A stretch of 64,000 nucleotides of DNA from an uncultured Massilia sp. (GCA_946481275.1 CAMLMV010000010.1:1-64000), one strand, 5' to 3'. Counted from the first letter of the stretch, positions 47,222-57,985 are shown. The notes: generated by a model not told the origin, from the letters alone. Made by a program: numbers and translations.

Positions 47222-48604
47222 TCACACCACGGCGGCGCTGAACGGCTCGGGTCGCCGCGCAAGCAGATCAGACAGGCGTTGAAGGCCCGCCCGCAAGCGT
47301 CCACGGTCCTGGATGCTGCCCAAGGAGATCCGGATGGCATTCACGGATCCGCTGCCGGTCGCGAATGCCTCCGCCGGCGTGACCGCGATGCCCTCGCCGG
47401 CGGCTGCACGCGCGAGCTGCGCGGAGTTCCAGTACGCCGGCAACTCGAGCCATACATGCAGGCCGTCTCCGGCGCCGCCGTACCGCCCCGCCAGGATATC
47501 CCGCGCCATCCGGTGGCGCAGGCGCGCCTCGTCGCGTACGCCTTCCAGCAATCCGTCCGCCGAACCGTCGAGGATCCACTGCGTGGCCAGTGCGGCCGTC
47601 AGCGGCGCGGCCATCAGTGCAAACGCTCTCAGCGCGACCAGGAAACGTTCGCGTTCGTCCGGGTCGCGTATCAGCACGAAGGCGACGCGCAAGCCGGGCG
47701 TCAGGCATTTCGACAGGGTCGAGATGTAGACCACCCGTTCCGGGGCAAACGTGGCGACGGTCGGCGGCGGGGCATCGGCCAGGAGCCAGTAGGGATCGTC
47801 CTCGACGATGCGCACATTGCAGCGCTGCGCGATGCCGGCGAGCTCCTTGCGCCGGCGTGCCGGCATGGTGCGGGTGGTCGGATTCTGCAAGGTCGGATTG
47901 AGGTAGACCAGCCCGGGCTTGTGCCGGCGGCATGCTTCCTCGAGCCTCCCGGGCACCATTCCGTGCCCGTCCGCTTCCACCGCAACGAGGCGTCGGCCGA
48001 ACTGGGTCGCCGCGGCACGCAAGCCGGGATACGTCGTCGGCTCTGCCAGGATGACATCGCCAGGCGCCGTCAGCGCGAGGATCAATGCGGCGATCGCCGC
48101 CTGCGCCCCCGGACAGACGACGAGCTGTCGGGCATCCAGATGGCCAAACATCGGTTCGAGCCATCTGGCGCCGGCCTTGCGGTCGGCGTCGCTTCCTCCG
48201 CCGAGGTGATACGTCATCAGCGCTGCATTGTCTGCCCGCATCAGTACCTGGGACACACCCTGTTTCAACATGTCGTCGAAGTCCACGCCATCCGGCGGCG
48301 GCGGGGTATTCATGCTCAGGTCGAGAATGGCGGTCAATTCGACTTTCGGCGCCGCGACATACGTGCCCCGTGCGCCGCGGCCCTCCAGCAGGTTGCGGCG
48401 CCTGGCTTCGTCGTAGGCGCGCGTGACCGTCGTCAGGTCGACGTCCAGCCGTGCCGCCAACTGGCGCTGCGGCGGCAGACGGTCGCCCGGTTTCAGCGAT
48501 CCGCCTGCCACCGCCGCCTGCAACGCATCCGCAATCTGCAAAAAACGTGGCCCTTTGTTCCCGGCCAGGCGCGGCAACCAGGACGGCACATCTTCCTCTT
48601 GCAT
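47222..48604 (-). CDS. Second MocR-like GntR/aminotransferase-domain regulator
   Basis: A 460-aa protein: GntR winged helix at about 15-80 (FLQIADALQAAVAGGSLKPG, LPPQRQLAARLDVDLTTVTR) followed by an aminotransferase-like domain with the PLP lysine in ISTLSKCLTPGLRVAF. I chose MQEEDVPSWL at 48604. It is convergent with the response regulator, with a gap of only 3 bp. A small membrane protein gene diverges from it and may be its target; otherwise the target is unknown. Confidence 0.9.
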   Translation of the reverse strand: MQEEDVPSWLPRLAGNKGPRFLQIADALQAAVAGGSLKPGDRLPPQRQLAARLDVDLTTVTRAYDEARRRNLLEGRGARGTYVAAPKVELTAILDLSMNTPPPPDGVDFDDMLKQGVSQVLMRADNAALMTYHLGGGSDADRKAGARWLEPMFGHLDARQLVVCPGAQAAIAALILALTAPGDVILAEPTTYPGLRAAATQFGRRLVAVEADGHGMVPGRLEEACRRHKPGLVYLNPTLQNPTTRTMPARRRKELAGIAQRCNVRIVEDDPYWLLADAPPPTVATFAPERVVYISTLSKCLTPGLRVAFVLIRDPDERERFLVALRAFALMAAPLTAALATQWILDGSADGLLEGVRDEARLRHRMARDILAGRYGGAGDGLHVWLELPAYWNSAQLARAAAGEGIAVTPAEAFATGSGSVNAIRISLGSIQDRGRLRAGLQRLSDLLARRPEPFSAAVV

Positions 48605-48691
48605 GGTTTTCAACTGGGACAATTTGTCTCGATGTATGGAAAATGTTTTTAAGTAGTATGCCTCAATGCTCCTCACGTAGTACGCCAAATC

Positions 48692-48928
48692 ATGGAATGG
48701 GTCCCAGTCGTCTTCGTCATCTTCAAGGGTCTCGTGCTAGGCACGGGCATGTTCTTCGCCATCAAGTGGCATTACGACCAGGGCAAGAAGGGGAAGGTCG
48801 AGGAGCGGCGCGCGGTGCTGCGGGCGAGCGGCAAGGTGGGCGCGATCTTCATCGTAGCGCTGCTGGTCGTGGGGTTCGTCACCTTCGTCCTTGCCAGGAC
48901 CCTCGGACTGGACCTGGGCTTTTCGTGA
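48692..48928 (+). CDS. Small two-helix membrane protein
   Basis: A 78-aa protein with two hydrophobic segments (VVFVIFKGLVLGTGMFFAI and GAIFIVALLVVGFVTFVLA) separated by a basic loop KGKVEERRAVLRASGK. I recognise no family. It is divergent from the MocR gene across 87 bp and ends 3 bp from the convergent kinase stop. Codon use fits the genome and the start has a plausible spacing; likely real, function unknown. Confidence 0.68.
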   Translation: MEWVPVVFVIFKGLVLGTGMFFAIKWHYDQGKKGKVEERRAVLRASGKVGAIFIVALLVVGFVTFVLARTLGLDLGFS

Positions 48929-48931
48929 GCT

Positions 48932-50494
48932 TCACCGCTTCGGATACCCCGTAATCTCCGCAATCTCCCGATACAACGGCTGCAACTGCCGATACATCTT
49001 CAGGTAGACCTGCCGGTACAACCGCTCGTACACGTCGCGATGCGCCGCCACCGGCTCGAACACCCGTCCCACGCGCGTCATCGCGCCGATCGCCGTGGCG
49101 AAGTCGCGGTGCAGGCCCAACCCCACGGCCGCGTCGATGGCGGCGCCCAGCCCCGACGTTTCGTACACGTGCGGCCGTGCCGTCGGCAGGCCGAAGATGT
49201 CGGCCGTCAGCTGGATCGCGCAATCGCTCTGCGAGCCGCCGCCGGACACGCGCAGTTCCGTGATCGCCACGCCGCTTCTCTTCTCGATGCGCTCCTTCCC
49301 TTCGCGCAGCGCATATGCGAGCCCTTCCAGGATCGCGCGGTAGACGTGCGCCCGCGTGTGCACGTCGCCGAAACCGACGATGGCGCCCTTCGCCTCGCGG
49401 CCCGGCACGCGGATGCCGGGCGTCCAGTACGGCTGCAGCATCAGGCCCATCGAACCCGGCGGGACGGAGCTCGCCAGCTGGTCGAACAGCTGTTCAGGCG
49501 CCACGTCTTCCGCCAGCGCGCGCTGCTGCTCGCGGTGGCCGAACTGCTCCTTGAACCAGTTGACCATCCAGTAGCCGCGGAACACCTGCACCTCGCTGCT
49601 GTACGCGCCGGGGATCGCGGCCGGATACGGCGGCAGGAACGGCGTCACCTCCACGTAGCGCGTTCCCGTCGTGTTGATGGTGGCCGTCGTGCCGTAGCTG
49701 AGGCACCCCACGTGCGGCTCGCGGCAGCCGGCGCCGATGACCTCGCAGGCCTTGTCGGCCGCCGCGGCCAGCAGCGGCGTGCCGGCCGGGATGCCGGTCG
49801 CGTCGGCGGCTTCGCGCCCGATCTCGCCCAGGTGGCCGCCCGGCTCCACGAGTTCCGGCAGCATGCGCGGCTCGACGGCCAGCGCCTGCCACTTCCAGTC
49901 GCGCGGACCGGCCCAGCGGCGCCGTTTGTAATCGAACGGGACGTACGCGACCTGCGAGCCGGACGAATCGGCGAAGCGCCCGCACAGCCGCCAGTTCAGG
50001 TAGCCGGACAGCAGCAGGAATTTATCGGTCGCGGCCCACACGTCCGGCTCGTGCGCGCGGATCCAGTTGATCTCCGCTTCGCCGCGGAAGTAATCGATGG
50101 TGCCGTCCACGCGCGCCAGTCTGAACGCGGTACGCCACCACCACGGGATCGGCGGGACGGTGTCCGTATGACGCTGGTCGAGCCACGTGATCGCGGGCCG
50201 CAGCGGCCGGCCGTCGCGGTCGAGATTGATGACCGTGCCGCGCTGCGTGGTCACCGCGACGCCGGCGATGGCGTCGCGGCGCACGCCCGGCTGCGTCCAC
50301 AGGCCCTGGCACGCGCGGCACAGCGCCTGCCAGTAATCCTCCGGATCGTGCTCGGCCCAGCCGGGCTGCGTGGAGAAATACGGGTCCAGCATCACCTGCG
50401 ATTTGGCGACGATGTTCCCGGCGAGGTCGAACAGCAGCGCGCGCACGCTCTGGGTGCCGTTGTCGATGGCGAGGATCGTCGTGTCAGTCTTCAT
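48932..50494 (-). CDS. FGGY-family carbohydrate kinase
   Basis: A 520-aa sugar kinase of the actin-like ATPase fold: [18 protein letters not shown] (phosphate 1), [13 protein letters not shown], and [20 protein letters not shown] (adenosine). It resembles glycerol/xylulose kinases but the substrate is not identifiable by eye. Its start overlaps the end of the GlpD-like gene by 11 bp, so it is the last gene of a three-gene operon with two flavoenzymes. A three-carbon polyol or ether-linked glycerol product is an inference from context. Confidence 0.88.
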   Translation of the reverse strand: MKTDTTILAIDNGTQSVRALLFDLAGNIVAKSQVMLDPYFSTQPGWAEHDPEDYWQALCRACQGLWTQPGVRRDAIAGVAVTTQRGTVINLDRDGRPLRPAITWLDQRHTDTVPPIPWWWRTAFRLARVDGTIDYFRGEAEINWIRAHEPDVWAATDKFLLLSGYLNWRLCGRFADSSGSQVAYVPFDYKRRRWAGPRDWKWQALAVEPRMLPELVEPGGHLGEIGREAADATGIPAGTPLLAAAADKACEVIGAGCREPHVGCLSYGTTATINTTGTRYVEVTPFLPPYPAAIPGAYSSEVQVFRGYWMVNWFKEQFGHREQQRALAEDVAPEQLFDQLASSVPPGSMGLMLQPYWTPGIRVPGREAKGAIVGFGDVHTRAHVYRAILEGLAYALREGKERIEKRSGVAITELRVSGGGSQSDCAIQLTADIFGLPTARPHVYETSGLGAAIDAAVGLGLHRDFATAIGAMTRVGRVFEPVAAHRDVYERLYRQVYLKMYRQLQPLYREIAEITGYPKR

Positions 50495-52049
50495 GTGGCA
50501 AACCGTGGTGAAGGGTCCAGTGCGCGCGGTAAGCCGCGTCTTCGTACGCCCAGCGCGCGTCAATCCAGCCGAGTTCTGGCTGGCAGATGGCGCGGATGCG
50601 GTCCATGTGCGCCGTGCCGCCATCGCGCAGCAGCAGGCCGAGACGCGTGCGGCGCAGCAGCAGGTCGTCCAGGTGATGCACGGCTTCGGAGCGCGCGGCC
50701 CAGCGCAGTTCGGCCCACGCCGTTTCCGTGCCGGGGATGCGTTCCAGCTCGCCCGGCCGCGCGGCGTCCAGCAGGGCGGCCGCGCACGCGCCATAACGGC
50801 CGTGGAGGCGGCGCGGCACACCCGCGCCGGCGCGTGGCACGGGCGCGAACACGGCGCAGGCATCCAGCGGATCGTCCCAGCCGGGCAGTTGCTGCTTCAC
50901 GAGCCGCAGCGCATCGAGCGCAATGGCACGGAAGGTCGTGAGCTTGCCGCCGGCAATCGCAACGAGGCCGGCCGAACTCCACGCCACATGCTCCCGCCCT
51001 TCCTGCGACGGTGCCCCACCCTCCTTGCCCGCGATGACCGGGCGCACGCCCGCGTAGGTGGACACGATGTCCTCGTCGGTTAGTTGCAGGTGCGGGAACT
51101 GCGCCCGCAGCGCCGCCATCAGGTACTCCACTTCCGCGCGCGTGATGCGGGGCGCACGCTCCATGCTCTCCGCGTGATCGAGGTCCGTCGTGCCGACCAG
51201 CGTCGCACCCTCCCACGGAAACGCGAACACGGGCCGGCCGTCGTGCGGATGCATCAGGCTGACGGCACGTGCCAGCGGCAGCCGCCACGCGGGCAGCACG
51301 AGATGGCTGCCGCGCAGCGGACGCAGGCGCGGGCCCGCACCGTGCAGAGGCCCCGACCACGCGCCCGTCGCATCGACGACGACCCGTGCGCGCACCTCGT
51401 AATCCGTACCGTCGCCGGCGAGCAGCGCCCCGCACACGCGGTCGCCGGATCGGAGCAGCTCGCGCGCGCCGAGATAATTGACGGCCGCCGCGCCATGATC
51501 GAGCGCCTCGCGCAGCACGCGCAGCACGAGCCTCGCGTCGTCCGTGCGCGCGTCCGTGTAGACGATGCCGCCCGCGAGGCCGTCCCGCTTCACGTTCGGC
51601 GCGGCCATCAGGAAGTCGTCCGCATCGAGCCAGTGCCGCTCGCGCCGGCCCGCCATCACGTCGTAGACCGCGAGACCGGCCAGGAAGCTGCGCCGTCCGC
51701 GCGCGCCATCGTATTGCGCGAACGCGAAGCCCTGCGGTTCGACGAGGCCGGGCGCGCAGGCGAGCAGCATCTCGCGCTCGCGCACGGATTCCGCCGTCAG
51801 CCGCACGTGGCCACCCTTCAGGTAGCGCAGCCCGCCGTGCACGAGCTTCGACGAACGGCTCGACGTGCCCCACGCGAAATCGTGGCGCTCGACGAGCAGC
51901 GCCCGGAGCCCCCGCCGCGCCGCTTCCAGCAGCACACCGGCGCCGCTGATGCCGCCGCCGATCACGAGCACGTCCCAGTCGCGCGCCAGCACGTCCGCCA
52001 GGCCGGCGCGGCCGCCCCGCCGCCACAGCGCGGAGAACGCGCCGCTCAT
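50484..52049 (-). CDS. GlpD-like FAD-dependent glycerol-3-phosphate dehydrogenase
   Basis: A 521-aa flavoprotein with FAD-binding GGGISGAG at 31-38 and the GlpD signatures [29 protein letters not shown] and GKLTTFR. GlpD oxidises sn-glycerol-3-phosphate to dihydroxyacetone phosphate at the membrane. The C-terminal domain is also GlpD-like. It may be a paralogue of the housekeeping glpD, given its setting between an alkyl-DHAP-synthase-like enzyme and an FGGY kinase. Start ATG at 52049 overlaps the upstream stop by 4 bp. Confidence 0.86.
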   Translation of the reverse strand: MSGAFSALWRRGGRAGLADVLARDWDVLVIGGGISGAGVLLEAARRGLRALLVERHDFAWGTSSRSSKLVHGGLRYLKGGHVRLTAESVREREMLLACAPGLVEPQGFAFAQYDGARGRRSFLAGLAVYDVMAGRRERHWLDADDFLMAAPNVKRDGLAGGIVYTDARTDDARLVLRVLREALDHGAAAVNYLGARELLRSGDRVCGALLAGDGTDYEVRARVVVDATGAWSGPLHGAGPRLRPLRGSHLVLPAWRLPLARAVSLMHPHDGRPVFAFPWEGATLVGTTDLDHAESMERAPRITRAEVEYLMAALRAQFPHLQLTDEDIVSTYAGVRPVIAGKEGGAPSQEGREHVAWSSAGLVAIAGGKLTTFRAIALDALRLVKQQLPGWDDPLDACAVFAPVPRAGAGVPRRLHGRYGACAAALLDAARPGELERIPGTETAWAELRWAARSEAVHHLDDLLLRRTRLGLLLRDGGTAHMDRIRAICQPELGWIDARWAYEDAAYRAHWTLHHGLPHED

Positions 52050-53638
52050 GGCGTCACCAGCTTGCCCGGATTCATGCGGCCGTCCGGATCGAACTCGCGG
52101 AACAGCGTGCGCAGCGCGGCCATGCCCAGCTCCCCCTTTTCGTGCGCGAGCCACGGCGCGTGGTCGCGGCCCACCCCGTGCTGGTGGCTGATCGTGCCGC
52201 CGCCCGCGACGATCGCCTCCGAGACCGCCGTCTTGAGCAGGCGCCAGCGCGCGAGGTCCGCATCGTAATCGCCGGCGAGCCGCCAGATGAACGTCGAGTA
52301 GACGCTCGCGCCCTGCGGATACAGATGCGACAGGTGCGTGTACGCGTGCACCCGTTCGCCGTCGCGCGCGAGGGCATCGTGCGCGGCCCGTTCGATGGCG
52401 TGCATGGCGGGCGTGACGCGGGGCCAGTCGAGCGCCGTCTCCACCGTGTCGATCGCATAGCCCTGCGCCCACGCGCTGTTGCGCAGGTAGACGTTGCGGA
52501 AGCGGTTGCGCTTCCACCGCTCGCCGAGTCCCCTGCCGACATGCACGCCGCCATCGGCACGGGCCAGCGCCAGCGCCGACTTCAGCGCGGCGCGCGCCTG
52601 CGCCTTCTCGCCGCTGGCACCCACGAGCAGCATGCATTTGTCCGCACCCGCGCCGCGCAGTTTCAGCCACCCTTCCAGCAGCGCCACCTGGCGGCCGTGG
52701 CCGGCCAGCGTCAACATCGTCGCCGTCTCCACCGCGTTCGACAGGCGCAGCATCGACAGGCCGAGCCGCGCCTGCACGACGGCGCGCACGGCGCGCTCGG
52801 CCGCCGTCCAGTCGGGGAAGAACACGGCGTGGAAGGCTTCGTACGCCGGCAGGCGGCTGATGCGCACCGCCGCTTCCGTCAGGATGCCGAGCCGGCCTTC
52901 CGATCCGAGCACCAGTTCGCGCAGGTCGGGGCCGGCGGCGGAGGCGGGAAAGGTCGGGATGGCGAGCGGGCCGGCCGGCGTCTCCACGCGGCCGCCGGCG
53001 AACAGCTGCTCGATGCGGCCGTAGCGCAGCGATTGCTGGCCGGACGAACGCGTGACGACCCAGCCGCCCAGGGTCGAATAATCGAACGATTGCGGGAAGT
53101 GCCCCAGCGTGTAGCCGTGCGCGCGCAGCTGCGCTTCCAGGTCCGGCCCGGCCACGCCGGCTTCGAACACGGCCAGCTGCGCGTCCGCGTCGATCGACAC
53201 GAGGGCCCGCATGCGCGCCATGTCGACGCACAAGGTCGGCCGCGCGCCGACGGCATCCAGGTGCCCGGCGACGCTCGTGCCGCCGCCGTACGGGACGACG
53301 GCCGCGTCATGGTCCGCGGCCCAGCGCAGCAGGGTACGCACGTCGTCTCCGCTTTGCGGGAACGCGACGGCATCCGGCGCCGTGACGATGCGGCCGTAGC
53401 GCAGGCGCAGCCAGTCCTGCAGGCTCTGGCCCGCCGCATGCGTCAGGCGGGTCTGCGGCGTCGCGTCAAGGAGCGGATGCGCGGGCAGCCGGCCCGGCGG
53501 CAGGGAAGCGCACAGCGCGCCGAAATCCGCGTCGCGCGGCGCCGTGCCCGCGCCGACCTGCCCGCGCAGGAAATCCAGCGCCGGTTCGCCCAGCGCCACC
53601 TCGATCGTATCGTCTCCCCAGCCGTTCCAGCGTCGCAT
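52046..53638 (-). CDS. FAD-binding oxidase of the alkyl-DHAP-synthase-like (PCMH) family
   Basis: A 530-aa flavoprotein of the VAO/PCMH fold. The pyrophosphate-binding VPYGGGTSVAG is at 115-125; SFDYSTLGGWVVTRSSGQQS and the C-terminal ISHQHGVGRDHAPWL resemble alkyldihydroxyacetonephosphate synthase, whose His-rich motif is SHHHG. Real ether-lipid synthesis is not proven; a D-hydroxy-acid oxidase role is the alternative. It is the first gene of the operon, with GGAG 10 nt before the ATG, and overlaps the GlpD-like gene by 4 bp. Confidence 0.78.
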   Translation of the reverse strand: MRRWNGWGDDTIEVALGEPALDFLRGQVGAGTAPRDADFGALCASLPPGRLPAHPLLDATPQTRLTHAAGQSLQDWLRLRYGRIVTAPDAVAFPQSGDDVRTLLRWAADHDAAVVPYGGGTSVAGHLDAVGARPTLCVDMARMRALVSIDADAQLAVFEAGVAGPDLEAQLRAHGYTLGHFPQSFDYSTLGGWVVTRSSGQQSLRYGRIEQLFAGGRVETPAGPLAIPTFPASAAGPDLRELVLGSEGRLGILTEAAVRISRLPAYEAFHAVFFPDWTAAERAVRAVVQARLGLSMLRLSNAVETATMLTLAGHGRQVALLEGWLKLRGAGADKCMLLVGASGEKAQARAALKSALALARADGGVHVGRGLGERWKRNRFRNVYLRNSAWAQGYAIDTVETALDWPRVTPAMHAIERAAHDALARDGERVHAYTHLSHLYPQGASVYSTFIWRLAGDYDADLARWRLLKTAVSEAIVAGGGTISHQHGVGRDHAPWLAHEKGELGMAALRTLFREFDPDGRMNPGKLVTP

Positions 53639-53706
53639 TAGTGCTTTTCTCCGTATTTATTATGAGGCTATACTGCCTTGCGTCATCACGACCGTATTGC
53701 GGATTC

Positions 53707-54741
53707 ATGCCAAGCGCTTGTTCGAACATGCCAGCCTCGCCGCCCAGAGTTACCGCGGCCTACCTGCAGCCGCTGCTGGAGACGGCCGCCACGCACGGCA
53801 TCGATGCCGCCGCGCTGGCAGCAAGCGCCGGCGTCGCCCCCATCGCGCCGGATGCGCTCCCCGCCGCCGACTACATCGCCCTGCTGGACGCGGGCAGCCG
53901 CCTCGCGGACGATCCCCATTTCGGCCTGCACGTGGGCGAGCGCGTGCGGCCCGGCACGTACAGCGTGTATGGCCTCGTGCTGCTGGCCTGCCGCGACATC
54001 GGGCAAGCGCTCGACCAGACGCAGCGCTACGAACAGCTCGCGCACGACCTCGGACGCTCGCGCCTCACGCCGGGCGGCGCCCTCGCCCGCTACACGTGGA
54101 CGAGCCACTATCCGCACGCGAGCCGCCACCTGGCGGAAAGCGTGTTCGCGGGCATCCGCACGTTCGGATCGTGGCTCGCGGGCCGGCCGCTGGCGCCGCA
54201 CGCCCTCGCCTTCGCGCACGCGCGCCCGCTTGACGCCGACCCGGCCGAATACGCGCGGGTGCTGGGCACGATGCCCGACTTCGGCGCGCGGGAGCATACG
54301 GCGGACTTCGACGCCTCCCTCCTCGCGCTGCCGCTGCCCGCCGCGGACACCGGCATGTATCCGCTGCTGCAGCAGCACGCCGAACGCCTGCTGCGCGAAC
54401 GAGAACAAGCGGCCAGCGGGATCGCCGCGCAGGTCCATGCGGCCATCGTCGACGCGCTGGCGCGCGAGCCCGTGCGGCTGGCCGGCATCGCCGCCGCGCT
54501 GGACCTGTCGCCGCGCACCTTGCAGCGCAAGCTGGCCGACGCCGGCGCGACGTTCCAGCAGGTGCTCGACGCCGCGCGCTACGCACTCGCGATGGATTAC
54601 CTGCGCCAGGACGGCCTGTCGCTCGTCGACATCGCCTTCCTCCTCGGCTTCCAGGAACAGAGCGCGTTCACGCATGCGTTCCGCGAATGGTCGGGCATGA
54701 ATCCCGGCGCGTGGCGCGAGCACGCGGCCGGTAAAAAATAG
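53707..54741 (+). CDS. AraC-family transcriptional regulator
   Basis: About 344 aa, with an N-terminal arabinose-binding-type domain and a C-terminal double helix-turn-helix: RLAGIAAALDLSPRTLQRKL and SLVDIAFLLGFQEQSAFTHAF. This layout (OruR/ArgR type) often controls a divergent catabolic operon, here the flavoprotein-kinase operon. The start is uncertain: a GTG at 53641 lies 2 bp from the divergent ATG and leaves no room for promoters, so I favour the ATG at 53707; 53728 is also possible. Confidence 0.88.
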   Translation: MPSACSNMPASPPRVTAAYLQPLLETAATHGIDAAALAASAGVAPIAPDALPAADYIALLDAGSRLADDPHFGLHVGERVRPGTYSVYGLVLLACRDIGQALDQTQRYEQLAHDLGRSRLTPGGALARYTWTSHYPHASRHLAESVFAGIRTFGSWLAGRPLAPHALAFAHARPLDADPAEYARVLGTMPDFGAREHTADFDASLLALPLPAADTGMYPLLQQHAERLLREREQAASGIAAQVHAAIVDALAREPVRLAGIAAALDLSPRTLQRKLADAGATFQQVLDAARYALAMDYLRQDGLSLVDIAFLLGFQEQSAFTHAFREWSGMNPGAWREHAAGKK

Positions 54742-54843
54742 ATGGCGGCCTGGCGGTTTTCATAAACGATGCCCCGGGCGGTTTTGCTATAACGACAGGT
54801 TGACCCGGCCGTGGGCTGGGACTACACAGAGAGTCAATACAAC

Positions 54844-57117
54844 ATGTGGAAATCGTTATTCATTGGAGGGGTGTCCGCCTGGGCACTGGCGGGCCATGCC
54901 GCGCCGCTGACCATGCAGCGCGTGGGCACGGGCATGGAGGTGCGCACGGACCAGGGAGTCCTCACGATCGAGCCGGTGGCGCCGCGCGTCATCCACGTCC
55001 GCTTCGGCCCGGCCGGCTACGCGGGCAATTACAACCCGGCCGTCATCGCGCAGCCGCAGAAGATCACCTTCGACATCGGTGAATCCGCCGACGCGTGGAC
55101 GCTGTCCACGGCCGGCCTGAAGGTGCGCGTCGGCCGCCAGGACGGCAACGTCGTGTTCCAGACGCCGGACGGCAAGGAGATCATCAAGGAAGGTGGCCGC
55201 GACCTGTCGCGCGGCGTCACGCAGCGCTTTTATAACGAGGAGCACGGCACGGTCCTGTATGGCCTCGGCCAGCACCAGAACGGCCTGCTCGACTACGGCG
55301 GCAACATCGTACGCCTGCAGCAGGCCAACCGCGACGTGGCCGTGCCGATGCTCGTCTCGCCGAGGGGCTACGGCATCCTGTGGAACAACGCTGCCGTCAC
55401 GGACGTCGAGGTCGACCTGCCGTCCGGACCGCCGATCCTGATCCGCTCCGAAGCGGGCGGCGGCGTCGACTACCACTTCATGTACGGCCCGGAACTGGAC
55501 GACGTGATCAAGGGCTACCGCCGCCTGACCGGCACGGCGCCCATGATGCCGCGCTGGACGTGGGGCCTGTGGCAGTCGAAGGAACACTACAAGACGCAGG
55601 ACGAGCTGCTGTCCGTCGCGGCGAGATACCGGGCCATGAAGGTGCCGCTCGACGCCGTCATCCAGGACTGGCAGTACTGGCTGCCGGGCCAGTGGGGCAG
55701 CCACGAATTCGACAAGGCGCGCTTCCCCGATCCGGCGGCGATGGTGAAGAAGCTGCACGGCCAGAACGTCCACACGATCATCTCCGTGTGGGCCCGCCTC
55801 GATCCGGACACCGCGAACACGAAAGCGCTGGACGCAATGGGCGGCCTGTACCCGCCCACGTACCCGAACGTCTACCCGGCCGGCAAGGGCCGCTGGTACG
55901 ACGCATACAACCCGCGCGCCCGCGACCTGTACTGGCGCCAGGTGATGCGCGGCCTCGGCACGCTCGGCTTCGACGGCTGGTGGCTGGACGCGTCGGAAGC
56001 GGAACTGGGCGGCTGGTGGGGCCAGATGCGCGAACTGCAGACCGGGGCCGGTCCGGGCAGCATCGTCTACAACGCCTATCCGCTGCTGCACACGACGGCC
56101 GTCCATGACGGCATGAAGCGGGACCAGCCCGGCAAGCGCGCGTTCATCCTGACCCGCTCCGCCTACGCGGGCCAGCAGCGCAACGCGGCCATCACGTGGT
56201 CGGGCGACACGATGGGCAACTGGGACGTGTTCCGCCGCCAGATTCCCGCCGGGCTGAACTTCATGCTCTCCGGGATCCCATACTGGTCGGCCGACATCGG
56301 CGGCTTCTTCGGCGGCAAGCCGACGGACCCGGCGTATGCGGAACTGTTCACGCGCTGGTTCCAGTTCGGCGTCTTCAACCCGATGTTCCGCGTGCACGGC
56401 ACGGGCGACGGCAAGGAGATCTGGCAGTTCGACGACGCCACGCAGAAGATCCTGCGCGACTACATCGACCTGCGCTACCGCCTGCTGCCCTACATCTACT
56501 CGGCCTCGTGGGACGTCACGCACAACGACGGCACGATGATGCGTGCCCTCGCCTTCGACTTCCGCGACGACGAGCACGCGCTCCACATCGCGGACCAGTA
56601 CATGTTCGGCAAGGCCCTGCTCGTGGCGCCCGTCGTGCAGCCGAAGGCGCAGGCGCGCGAGGTCTACCTGCCGGGCAAGGACGCGTGGTACGACTACTGG
56701 AGCGGCGCGAAGCTGGCGCCGGGCCAGGTCGTGACGGCGAAGGCCGACATCGCCACGATCCCCCTCTACGTCCGCGCCGGCAGCATCCTGCCGCTGGGTC
56801 CTGTGAAGCAGTTCGCGGACGAGAAGTCGGATGCGCCGGTGGACCTCGTCGTCTATCCGGGCAAGGACGGTGCCTATGAGCTGTATGACGACGGCGGCGA
56901 CGGCTACGCCTACGAGAAAGGCGCGTACGCGGTCGTGCGGATGACGTGGAACGACGGGGCGAAACGCCTCGACATCGCGCCGCGCCAGGGCCGCTACGAC
57001 GGTATGCCGGCCCGCCAGGCGTTCGCGGTTCGCTGCGGCCCCAGGGCCGGCGACATCGTCAAGGTCGTCTACGACGGCAAGGCGGCTTCAGTGCCGCTGC
57101 CGCACTGCGCGATGTAA
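54844..57117 (+). CDS. Secreted glycoside hydrolase family 31 (alpha-xylosidase-like)
   Basis: A 757-aa exported enzyme. The signal peptide MWKSLFIGGVSAWALAGHAA precedes an N-terminal beta domain (about 22-235), a TIM barrel with nucleophile D382 in GWWLDASEAE and acid/base D455 in TWSGDTMGNWD, and C-terminal beta domains (RAGSILPLG, LYDDGGDGYAYE). Barrel motifs PRWTWGLWQSKEHYKTQDEL resemble alpha-xylosidases. It probably trims alpha-xylosyl or alpha-glucosyl residues of plant glycans in the periplasm. I see no transporter or SusC/TonB partner next to it. Confidence 0.9.
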   Translation: MWKSLFIGGVSAWALAGHAAPLTMQRVGTGMEVRTDQGVLTIEPVAPRVIHVRFGPAGYAGNYNPAVIAQPQKITFDIGESADAWTLSTAGLKVRVGRQDGNVVFQTPDGKEIIKEGGRDLSRGVTQRFYNEEHGTVLYGLGQHQNGLLDYGGNIVRLQQANRDVAVPMLVSPRGYGILWNNAAVTDVEVDLPSGPPILIRSEAGGGVDYHFMYGPELDDVIKGYRRLTGTAPMMPRWTWGLWQSKEHYKTQDELLSVAARYRAMKVPLDAVIQDWQYWLPGQWGSHEFDKARFPDPAAMVKKLHGQNVHTIISVWARLDPDTANTKALDAMGGLYPPTYPNVYPAGKGRWYDAYNPRARDLYWRQVMRGLGTLGFDGWWLDASEAELGGWWGQMRELQTGAGPGSIVYNAYPLLHTTAVHDGMKRDQPGKRAFILTRSAYAGQQRNAAITWSGDTMGNWDVFRRQIPAGLNFMLSGIPYWSADIGGFFGGKPTDPAYAELFTRWFQFGVFNPMFRVHGTGDGKEIWQFDDATQKILRDYIDLRYRLLPYIYSASWDVTHNDGTMMRALAFDFRDDEHALHIADQYMFGKALLVAPVVQPKAQAREVYLPGKDAWYDYWSGAKLAPGQVVTAKADIATIPLYVRAGSILPLGPVKQFADEKSDAPVDLVVYPGKDGAYELYDDGGDGYAYEKGAYAVVRMTWNDGAKRLDIAPRQGRYDGMPARQAFAVRCGPRAGDIVKVVYDGKAASVPLPHCAM

Positions 57118-57123
57118 GAAGGA

Positions 57124-57879
57124 TCAGCGCCTGCGCGCCCGCGCGCGCAGGTCGTCCAGCGCCGGCACGATGGCGAGGCCGCACAGCAGCAATGCCAGCG
57201 GCACCGTCGCCACGTAGCCGAGGATCTTGAAGCCGAGCGCGCCGGCCATGCCGCCGCAGAAGAAGGACCCCAGCAGGCCGCACAGCACCACGAGGCGCTC
57301 GTGGTTCGCAGCCACGCGCGGGCGCGCGGTTTCATCCGCATTCCAGTATAAAAGCTTGCCCAGCTCGATCCCGATGTCGGTGACGATGCCCGTCATGTGC
57401 GTCGTGCGGATCTCCGCGTGCGACAGCTTGGTCACGAGCGCGTTCTGCAGGCCCATCGTAAAGCACAGCAGCATCACGGTGGCCGGCACGAACAGGCCCT
57501 GCACGCTGGACAGGCGCGCGCCCAGCACGCCGAACGCGAGCAGCAGGACCGCTTCGCACAGTAGTGGCAACGCGTATTCGCTGGCCAGCGCGCGGCGCCG
57601 GCCGTAGTTGACGAGCAGCGCCGTCGTGGCCGCGCCCAGCAGGAACGAGACGATGGCGCCGAGCGCGTCGAGCACGAGGTCGAAGGCGCCCAGCGCGAGG
57701 CTGTCGGCCGCCGACGACACGATGCCCGTCATGTGTGACGTGTACTGTTGCACGGCGAGGAAGCCGCCCGCGTTCATGGCCCCGGCCACGCCGGCCAGTG
57801 CATAGCCGAGATGGCGGTTGGCGCGCGCGCTGCGCGCCTGGGCGGTCAGGGTGCGGACGTAGTCGACGGAGCGCTGCAT
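57124..57879 (-). CDS. YoaK family (DUF1275) membrane protein
   Basis: A 251-aa inner-membrane protein with about six hydrophobic segments. Characteristic YoaK segments: GAMNAGGFLAVQQYTSHMTGIVSS, and MGLQNALVTKLSHAEIRTTHMTG, the repeated T/SHMTG signature. Function unknown. It is convergent with the glycosidase, 6 bp away, and divergent from dapC across about 106 bp. Confidence 0.9.
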   Translation of the reverse strand: MQRSVDYVRTLTAQARSARANRHLGYALAGVAGAMNAGGFLAVQQYTSHMTGIVSSAADSLALGAFDLVLDALGAIVSFLLGAATTALLVNYGRRRALASEYALPLLCEAVLLLAFGVLGARLSSVQGLFVPATVMLLCFTMGLQNALVTKLSHAEIRTTHMTGIVTDIGIELGKLLYWNADETARPRVAANHERLVVLCGLLGSFFCGGMAGALGFKILGYVATVPLALLLCGLAIVPALDDLRARARRR

Positions 57880-57985
57880 GATGATGGGGCCGGTTAGGAT
57901 TCCTTACGTCAATACTAACGCACCCGGGGGCACGTGGCTATAATTGCCCTTCTCACCTCGAACATCGCCAAGAAAACACAACGCC

